A stretch of DNA of 64,000 nucleotides from Charina bottae (lineage: Eukaryota; Chordata; Lepidosauria; Squamata; Charinaidae): positions 18,078,001-18,142,000 of the forward strand of contig JALMGJ010000008.1 of assembly GCA_023362775.1 (NCBI GenBank). Reading direction: 5' to 3'. The first letter of the stretch is position 1. Every line of letters begins with the position of its first letter. A program made the position numbers and the translations under genes. A model generated the notes under the pieces. The model saw nothing but the letters and a program-made list of their open reading frames with translations, was not told the origin of the DNA and searched no databases. Positions 56,130 to 64,000 of the stretch are shown piece by piece.

Positions 56130-57610
56130 TTGCATTTTTTTAAAAAAAAATACAGTTTACTTTCCTATTGTTTCCAAACTGAAATAATAATAGTTCATAA
56201 TGCTGTACTTATGTTGAAACTTAAAGGGCTCTCTTCTTAAGTTCAAATTTAAGACAAAAAAATAATGGATGTCATCTAGTGATTAAAATATACTTCCAAA
56301 TGACATGAAAGGATTTTAAAGATACACAGAAAATACATTAGTGATAGCAAAAGCAAATACTATAGGTACGAAATGTTTTATACATATATACAATAAGAAT
56401 TATTCAGAATTTTCCTTTTATTATTTATTGGCAATGTATTGGAAAATTCAGGCATATGTGTCTTATTACTTCAGCAAGATAGATAATAATTTTCATAATT
56501 CCAAGTTTATTTCGGAGTTAAAAATCTGTATTCCTGGAGACAGAATCATGGTATACTACCAAATTATGCAAAAATATAGCTACATGCAATCAGCAACAAA
56601 ATGTATGAGAAAATAGACATGGACACAATGACAAAAAGTAGGAGCAGAACAATATATTTTCTATTAAAAAAACACTTAAAAGTAGATGGAATAAAAATGA
56701 AGACGCTTTCTTCACAGAGGAAACCAATTACTTCAAGATGGACCACACTGGTTGATAAAAGAGCTGCTAGATAAATAATATGAGAAATTCTATATTGTCT
56801 CTTCCAGCCCAGAGCTCTAGAAAACTGTCTGATAATCACTAGCCAATTCTTAATATATGCTCTATTGAGTGCAGACCTCAGGTTCTAAGTTAAACTATCT
56901 AAATGTTGGCTTCAGCCTTACATATTCCACTCAAAATTATTATTCTATCTTCAAGCTAGTTGTTTCAAACTGTAACTCTGCAATTCTGGAGAACTCTATA
57001 GATAATTTCCTATATTCTTCTTGTTCACATTTCCAATAGAACCTTTGCCCTAACAAACTTCCACGAATTGTGGCATAATTTCAATTTTTTATCTTTAGTT
57101 TCCTTTTGAGACAATATATTATATTGTCACAAAATAATGGAATTAATTAATAAATTTTCACTGATACTTTATTTAAAACTCAGCATTTGCATTTAAGGTA
57201 CCTTAACTTTCATGTTAATCAGTGTAATTTGACCAATATAAATGGGTGTTTGTTATTTAAAATTATTTCTGGCTACCAGATTTATACACTTTTTGGCAAT
57301 GAATTTTTATTTTTATTTTAAATGTTATTTTAAAAATGAAAATAATGTAGGTTAAGGCTATTTGTACTTGTGGGGAATGGAGTGGAGTAGGGGAGAGAGG
57401 TTTTCTGTATATAACATTACATAGTGATGTTTCCATGATTTAATATGTTCAACAGCACCACAAAAATGGCATTAAAAGATGTAATTATAGTCACTCTTCT
57501 GCTGCTAGCATGTAATAATCTTCCATTCTAACCTACAAGCTACAAGCTAAACCAAAATCTGTACACACACACATATATGGATCTGTACACAGACACACAT
57601 ATATAAAATT
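56130..57610. other. AT-rich sequence, nothing recognised
   Basis: Short ORFs only. Confidence 0.5.
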
Positions 57611-57616
57611 CCCTTC

Positions 57617-57729
57617 TCCTTCCTTCCTTCCTTCCTTCTTTCCTTCCTTCCTTCCTTCCTTCCTTCCTTCCTTCCTTCCTTCCTTCCTTCCTTCCTTCCT
57701 TCCTTCCTTCCTTCCTTCCTTCCTTCCTT
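57617..57729. repeat. (TTCC)n microsatellite
   Basis: About 28 TTCC units, one TTCTTTCC interruption; the opposite strand gives a Glu/Gly/Arg/Lys repeat ORF that is not a gene. Confidence 0.97.
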
Positions 57730-57730
57730 G

Positions 57731-59330
57731 TGTCTGCGTATTGGTATGTATTGTGACATCAGCCCAATAAATGTGAACAAGGAAATGAATAAGAAACTAT
57801 TTGTTGTGTTTCACTGTGAGACTACAACAAAAACAGAAGTTTTCTCATTAATGAGAACATATAAAATGACAGTTTCCTGAAAAAGTAACTAATTTTTACT
57901 AAAATATTTACTCAAAATGTTCTGCATGGGATATTTTGCTAGTTATAAAGTACAAGCCAAACATTTCATATTGTAATTATAACCCATTTAACAGCTATCA
58001 TTTCTTGAAAATATCTACAATTATTGATAAAATGTATGAAGTTAAAAAGTTCATGAAGAAAGTGAAACACATGCTATATATGGGAATAAAAACCAAGTCA
58101 TCCATGAATTTTAAGGAAAGCCGATATGGCATATAACATGCTACTGAATGTAATTCCTCTGGTCAAAAAATTTATACAAACATTCACTGTTTTTAAGAAA
58201 TAAGCCTAAAAAGAGTACATGTTTCTGGAAATTATGTAAAAAATGGGATATTGCATTTTAAAACACTGGAGCCTCCTGCAGGGTGAAGAAAATTAAAAAT
58301 AATTAAAAATAAAAGTGATTAAGTGATTTGGTATGAAATTGAAGTAAAGGAATGCTGGAAGCAATATTTTAGATAATCACATGTGAATGATAGTGATATG
58401 TCAAAAAGTGAAATTGAAATGACCAAAAATCCAGATGACCACTAGGTTAGCAGCAAAAAAAATACAGGAACCATAATACTTTGATTCCCTCAAGTTGACA
58501 TCTATTTTTCTGCAACCCAGGTCTGGCAGGGCTAGTAAATAATTCCAATTACAAGATGTTGAAATCAACCAGAAGAGCAGTGGAATCTTCAAAGATGTTC
58601 CACCAGAACTGACTAGCCTGCAACCTTAGTCAGCACATGTTCCATCCTCTACTATTTTGTCATACTCTCCATTCTAGCATCCACTGCCTAAATCAGTTGC
58701 CTACTTCTGCCTAATTGTAAGGATACAATGGACACCTTTTTTGCAAACAGTATCACTTTATACAACTGGATTTTAAGTGCACTTCTTTCAGAGACTGATA
58801 TTTAATATGTTTGCTTAAATACACATTTTGTGCATTTTTGTAGTTGCAAACCCCATGACCAAATTCTGCAGATTTTGATGTTCACATTTGTTCCAAGTTC
58901 TCCTATATATACTGCAGGCCCAAGAGAAACATTTTCACTTAAGCATTATCATAGATTGACATTTTCATCTATCCCTACTTTAATTTTAGAATTTGAAAAC
59001 TATATTGTTTTCAAATTACAGACTAAACATTCTTTATTGAACATCTGTACAGTATATTGAAAGGTGAGTCAAACCAGCAAAATATAATCAGAATGATTGA
59101 AATTTATTACAAATTAAATAAGTGCCCTGCTTTGGGATTACTGTCAATGAAAATCATGCTAAAATTGTTATAAACAAATATAGCTCTGAGTTTTTTTCCT
59201 CCCTCAATGGTGTTGGTGACATAGTCAGTACATTGTTGCACATAACCTAATTTGGGTTTAATTCTCATAAATAATATTAAAAGAAACCTTCAAGTCCAGC
59301 TGAATTTTTTTTCATTGCTTATATTTTCTT
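57731..59330. other. AT-rich sequence, nothing recognised
   Basis: No repeat or gene recognised. Confidence 0.5.
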
Positions 59331-59334
59331 TTAG

Positions 59335-59447
59335 TAGCTCGTCTGACACTGGATGTTTGACCCCTGCTACCATAATAGCTGCTAATGGAAATTTCACTTC
59401 ATGCAATGATAAGATGGATTTTTGGCAGCTGTGGGAGATTATGAAGA
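59335..59447 (+). other. Exon-like stretch (weak candidate)
   Basis: A pyrimidine-rich tract ending in TTTTCTTTTAG (an acceptor-like site at 59334) precedes an open stretch reading SDTGCLTPATIIAANG, NFTSCNDKMDF and WQLWEIMK, followed by GTAAGA (donor-like, from 59448). Composition is less AT-biased than the surroundings, and it has two cysteines and an N-glycosylation-type NFT. I do not recognise the protein. The frame continues to a stop at 59464-59466, so a terminal exon is also possible. It may be chance. Confidence 0.2.
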
Positions 59448-59794
59448 GTAAGAACAATCTCAGCTGAAATCATAAAAAAAAGAAGACATCTGTAGCTTTA
59501 GAGCTATTCATCTGGTTTTCATTAAACACCAAGCCTACATTTATTAAGAAGAGGCATGCCAAGAAATTGAAACCAATAGGCCTCTGCTCTTGGAACAAGG
59601 AGGCTAATATCAGACTGATAAATTCTGCCATTTAAAGTAATTTTGGTACTTTTTGTCTTCTATGCAGAGTTAATTGTACAGAAGTGGATGCTGGTTTATC
59701 CAAATTTAATTCATATTCCTAAGACAGCAGTATTTATCCAGTTTCCCAGTCCCAGTAAGAGCATGGGATGGGTTCACTTTAAATGCAAAGGTAG

Positions 59795-59947
59795 ATATAC
59801 AGCGTTCCGCATGCGTCATGCCGGCCACATGACCGTGGAAGCATCTTCGGACAATGCTAGCTCTTCAGCTAACAAACGGAGATGAGCACCGGCCCCTAGA
59901 GTCGGACACGACTGCACAAATGTGCAGGGGGAGCCTTTACCTTTTTA
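59795..59947 (+). mobile_element. Sauria SINE 3' half
   Basis: CAGCGTTCCGCATGCGTCAT, GGCCACATGACCGTGGAAGC, GAGTCGGACACGACTGCA and CTTTACCTTTTT match the body and tail of the SINE at 47126-47455 (opposite strand there). The tRNA head is missing, as is usual for 5'-truncated insertions. ORFs over it are artefacts. Confidence 0.9.
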
Positions 59948-59949
59948 CT

Positions 59950-61080
59950 AGATATGTTGGATTCATGATTTCCTTTCATGATTTACTAAATATCTGTACT
60001 CTTATAGTGAATGCAATTGTGTATGTATATGTGTCAAGCTCCTACACAACTCTGCATGACCAAGTAAACAAAATTTATATGAATTCTCATTAACCAGTTT
60101 AATGCTTTGTTTTAAAGGAGAGACAACTGTACGATCTAGCTTTAATGTACTGTTTGAAATTTGAATGATACATTTTTAAAAGTTACATAGTTTTCCTAAT
60201 GTGATATCTATCTTTATTTAAATCAGTATATTACTTTAAATATGGTTTTTTTTTATTTAGATGTTTTTACAAGAAATAATAATCCTATTACAATTAGTTT
60301 TTGTTTTTAAGAACTATGCAAAGCAGAATACCTATTTGATGACTGTGCCGTAGAAATAAATGATTTTCTTTCATCTGGAAATTCAGCCTGGGATCAATCT
60401 GTACAAACCAACTATTATTTTAAGATTCCCTCATTTTGATTTATGTTTACAGATTATTATTCATTGGTTGTGATGATTCTGATAGAATAGAAATTGGTCT
60501 CTGGATATTCCTATTCATTTAATTTCACCTTAAACATCTATGCCACATTTTCAATCTCAAATGATGTTTAGGAATTTTTGGTTGATTTGTTTATAATACT
60601 GTTCTATTATTTTTCTTTTTGTAAAATAAAAACCTTACTTGAAATATCCTTATTTAAAGGATTTTTAATTAATCCTTTTACCGAGCGCCATGAGCACTGA
60701 ACAAAATTAAATAAAGACTCCTCAATGTGGACCAGATTATTGAAGAACCACCATTCCCAAATCATACTTTTGAGTCATTAAAACCAATAGAGGTAGTCTT
60801 GTGGCCTGAAATGACCTTATACAGTCACATGGTGTTCCACAGAAACAGAAATTCCAAGCTAGTTTTTGGAATGTTCTTGTTTTGGTATCAGAAAGTGCAA
60901 TTGTGATATATTTAGACAACTTTCCAGGAGAAAGATTGAGTTTATGATTCAATTTTGGACCTTTGCTATTATTAAAATTCAATTTCACATTATTTGGAAA
61001 TCTTAGAGAAAGCAGTCATTACCTGAATATGAAGCAAAGAGCAGCACTCTGTGTTACTTCTGTTCCTTTAATATTTCTGT
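59950..61080. other. AT-rich sequence, nothing recognised
   Basis: No supported ORF or repeat. Confidence 0.5.
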
Positions 61081-61084
61081 ATAC

Positions 61085-61350
61085 AGATGCTGAAGCTGAA
61101 GCTCAAATACTTTGGCCACCTAATGCGAAGAGAGGACTCCCTGGAAAAGACCCAGATGCTGGGAAAGACTGAAGGCAAAAGGAGAAGGGGACGGCAGAGG
61201 ATGAGATGGTTAGATAGCATCACCAATGTGATGAACATGAACTTGAGTAAACTCCGGGAGGCAGTGGAGGACAGGAAGGCCTGGCGTGCTATGGTCCATG
61301 AGGTCATGAAGAGTCGGACACGACTAAACGACTGAACAACAACAAAATAC
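61085..61350 (+). mobile_element. BovB (RTE) LINE 3' end
   Basis: The last ~80 codons of the BovB ORF, then GAGTCGGACACGACTAAACG, ACTGAACAACAACAA. 5'-truncated at 61085. The sequence is closer to the family consensus as I remember it than the copy at 8193-8690. Confidence 0.92.
61087..61335 (+). pseudogene. BovB ORF C-terminal tail, open
   Basis: Reads LKLKLKYFGHLMRREDSLEK, LGKTEGKRRRGRQRMRWLDS, MNMNLSKLREAVEDRKAWRA and VHEVMKSRTRLND before the stop, with no interruption. This is the extreme C-terminus of the RTE-BovB polyprotein; the catalytic domains are absent. Confidence 0.92.
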
Positions 61351-62080
61351 AATTTTCCCATATTGTGGCTTACGAGAAAACCTTTATGAACTAAATGATC
61401 ATCTGTCGATATGATGAATCTGATCCTATAATGATGTTCAAATAGCTGGCTTATCAAAAGACTTAGGCAAGAGAATAAAGATGACTTTTCTCATCTATGT
61501 GTAGTCTTTTCAGATAAAGTGACTAGAAACAACATTTGGCTGCAGTAGACTGACTCTCAGGAAATCTCCTCAAACATCAAAGTTCAGTGCATAAATAGGA
61601 CTCCATTTTGCTCTTCTACATCGTGCTGAATGGTGCCTGGAATTTAAAGGGAGTACTTTTGTTCTTTGAAAGCAATCAGAATATTTTTAGAAGACAAGAT
61701 AAAAGCTTTACTGGAGAGTTTACAGAATTATAAGTTGTTGAACCAAATGCAAATCTTAAAAAGCTGTCTTGGAGTTGTTGTACGCAAACCCATTAAAACA
61801 ATGGTCCTTGCTAAAATATCTAAATATGTTTTACTTTTATATTTGTAGGTGGAGAATATATGAATGCAGACTCTTTGTCAACCTCTGAATGGCTTGACTA
61901 ATATTAAAAAAAAAAACCTCTACAAAGACTAAACAAATTGATTTAAATAAAGTTGATATAAATTTCTGGTTCTGCTAGACTCCTTCGAATAAAACCTAAA
62001 GCAGTAAAATTAATTTGTTCCTGATTTTGAAATATTTCTATAATTTATTATATAAAATATAAAAATATGGATGGTTGATT
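61351..62080. other. AT-rich sequence, nothing recognised
   Basis: Short ORFs only. Confidence 0.5.
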
Positions 62081-62084
62081 TCTC

Positions 62085-62365
62085 CAGAGGAAGGAAAAGC
62101 TGACCAACAATTTCTCAAAGGCAGGACTTTCCCTTAGTTGAAACCTAATCAAAAAGGTTCTAAATAATCCCCTTGCTCCAGGGTACTGTAGCCCCTCTCC
62201 CTTCTCTACGACCTTGGGAAAGTTGGCGACCAGTCAGAAATTATTCAACATTGTTGGGTCCACTGATAGCTTCTTGAAGAAGAGGCACACTATTGCTTCT
62301 TTTAAGGTAGGAGGAACCACACACCGTGACATCCCTTCAGTTACCTGAAATATGCTGTCATATAC
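62085..62365 (-). pseudogene. L2-like LINE RT fragment, antisense, decayed
   Basis: The minus strand reads PPTLKEAIVCLFFKKLSVDP followed by TMLNNF*LVANFPKVVEKG, matching VFPAAFKEALVHPLLKKPSLDP and LDNFRPVSHLPFLGKVVEK in the copy at 12544-13430, then decays. Only the N-terminal RT region is present. Confidence 0.65.
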
Positions 62366-62501
62366 CCTCATAATAAATATTTTCTATAGTGAAATATATG
62401 TTGATAATCTTTACCACCATTTTCTGCATCTGTTCCATTTTGCCTGAATGCTTCCTCTTTAACTCAGGGAGGGACCTGGCAATGCAGAATGAAACCAGTG
62501 A

Positions 62502-62631
62502 AATGATTTCAAAATTCAATGATTCAATGATTTCAAAATTCAATGATTCAATGATTTCAAAATTCAATGATTCAATGATTTCAAAATTCAATGATTCAAT
62601 GATTTCAAAATTAAATTTCAAAATTAAATCT
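62502..62631. repeat. 24-bp minisatellite, ~4.5 copies
   Basis: Four near-identical 24-base units built from AATGATTTCAAAATTC plus AATGATTC, then a decayed part-copy. Both strands translate to 8-residue repeats because 24 is a multiple of three; this does not indicate a gene. Confidence 0.95.
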
Positions 62632-62639
62632 ACTGATGA

Positions 62640-63548
62640 AGCTAAAAATTATTTGCCTTTTTTGCAGCCATGAATTTATATCCAACTATTCCACTAATAT
62701 TTCAAGATTCTTTTTTACACATACTACTACCAGGTTAATCAAAGATATAATATTGATTTGAAAAGTGATTATTTCTCTATATTTCTCCTCTGTAGCTAGA
62801 ATTCAATGAAGCACCTATGTCCTTGACTTTGTTCTTTCTTGTTCTCTGTCTAATCTTTGATATGAATCAGGCTGCTTTTATAAAAAAAATAAAATTAACT
62901 TATATGTGGGATTCTGAACACAGGGTTCCAATAAACCTCTGTTTGCCCTTTATTACCTGTGGCTATCTCTGACAGATAACTTCTTTGACTATTCCTCTAC
63001 ATCACTATATGATAATGCAGTTAAGCTCTGTGTTCTTTTATCTCCCTTGTTCCTTATTGAAAAAAAAGATGGCCTTCAATACAATTGCCATACAAGAATT
63101 TTTATGCAGATAGAAAAAAACCATCCATTCTGCTGAACTCCTTTTAATAAAGGTAACTTTACCCAGATCTGAGCTGGAAAAAAAATCTGATAAACAAAAA
63201 AAACTCTAGATCTACTATATAGTGGTTGTCTTGATTTTTGCAGCCCAGTTCTGCAACCCTAACTTATTTATTGATTCCTAGGATTTATTGATCACCTCAC
63301 TCAAAGGGTTCCATTTATAAGATACATGACAAATATATTCAATCTAAGTGGGAAGATACTTTTAAGGAAGTCATCTCTATATAATGGAGAATGGCACTTC
63401 TGAACAGATTCTTAGAATAAAACCAAAGATTGCCTTGCCATTTTTTTTCCTGTTTTGGTAGGTACGTGTCTCATGGAGAAAATCTATCTGTGTGGTCATT
63501 AGGACTCAAAAACAACTTGATGGCACATAATCAATCAATCACTCAAGG
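62640..63548. other. AT-rich sequence, nothing recognised
   Basis: A short (AATC)n patch near 63529-63541 precedes the MITE. Confidence 0.5.
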
Positions 63549-63550
63549 TA

Positions 63551-63998
63551 CAGGTGGTTCTTGTTTAACGACCACTTATTGAGCGACCATTCTAACTTGC
63601 GACAGCACTGAACGAGTGGTACTTACAAGCAGTCCTCAAAGTTCTAGCCGTTGCAGTGCCCCTGTGGTCACGTTATCATGATCCAGGGGAGTCAGAAACT
63701 GGCCTGGATTTCCAACCGTTGCAGCGTCCTGCGGTCACATGATTGCGATTTGTGACCTTCCATGCTGGCTTCCCACAAGCAAAGTCAATGGGGAAGCTGG
63801 GAGGAAGTCGGAAGTCAGAAGTCGCAATCGCATGAGGTCCTTGCTTAACAATCCATGCAGTCCTCGCTTAATGATGGTAACCAGGAATGCTGGAACTGCT
63901 GTTGCTAGGTGTGGTCACATGACATCATGCTTTATGATCACATTGCTTAGTGATGGAAACTCCAGTCCCAATTACTGTTGTTATGCGAGGACTACCTG
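63551..63998. mobile_element. Tigger-like (pogo/mariner-type) MITE, complete
   Basis: A 448-bp element with TIRs CAGGTGGTTCTTGTTTAACG and the reverse complement of CAGGTAGTCCTCGCATAACA, flanked by TA on both sides (63549-63550 and 63999-64000). TA target duplication and CAGG...CCTCG-type ends fit Tigger/pogo elements. Internal subrepeats include GGTCACATGATTGCGATT, AGTCAATGGGGAAGC and CTTGCTTAACA/CTCGCTTAATG, which are internal copies of the terminal motif. No transposase. Confidence 0.8.
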
Positions 63999-64000
63999 TA

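Noticed and set aside
57547..57780. Minus-strand ORF with GRKE repeats
   Set aside because: Translation of the (GGAA)n array.

Overview
The window is vertebrate nuclear DNA, most likely from a squamate reptile (a snake is slightly favoured). The evidence is the repeat fauna: BovB (RTE) LINEs, tRNA-headed Sauria SINEs that share the BovB 3' end, many L2/CR1-group LINE copies, CR1 and L1 LINEs, Penelope-like elements with a GIY-YIG domain, hAT and Tigger-like non-autonomous DNA transposons, a Helitron, and GATA/GACA tetranucleotide arrays. Background DNA is AT-rich and nearly every long ORF belongs to a transposon or a microsatellite. I recognise no host protein gene; one weak exon-like stretch lies at 59335-59447. 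The window is therefore intergenic or deep intronic.

Layout. 1-2.3 kb: a GC-rich foldback, a (TATC)n array, a non-LTR retrotransposon 3' end, and a Penelope-like element (PLE) with inverted ends and a 13-bp target-site duplication (TSD). 2.3-7.8 kb: AT-rich, nothing recognised. 7.8-9.96 kb: an L1-type insertion with a 16-bp TSD that contains an L2-type tail and a BovB 3' fragment. 10.2-11.3 kb: a long hairpin and an (ATATT)n array. 11.3-15.9 kb: the longest L2-like LINE, split by a 966-bp palindromic PLE with a perfect 12-bp TSD. 15.9-18.1 kb: a third PLE fragment, a three-step pentanucleotide array, and the 5' half of a Helitron on the minus strand. 18-32 kb: mostly unassigned AT-rich DNA with SINEs, CR1 remnants and a hAT MITE. 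32-35.4 kb: an antisense L1 3' region with a nested antisense L2-like LINE. 35-47 kb: L2-like fragments, satellites and a decayed antisense BovB. 47-54.2 kb: a Sauria SINE, an inverted-repeat retroelement, a second hAT MITE and another antisense L2-like LINE. 54-64 kb: sparse repeats (L2 tail, TTCC array, SINE half, BovB 3' end, 24-bp minisatellite), ending with a complete Tigger-like MITE.

There are no operons or cooperating genes; the interactions are between transposons. The nesting order is readable: a PLE jumped into an L2-like LINE, an L2-like LINE jumped into an L1, and BovB material sits inside an L1-type insertion. The most interesting structures are the near-perfect PLE palindrome, the hammerhead-like motif carried by all PLE ends, and the Helitron 5' half that contains a piece of the same Tigger-like repeat found intact at the window end. 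All assignments come from reading the sequence and remembered family signatures; no database search was run.
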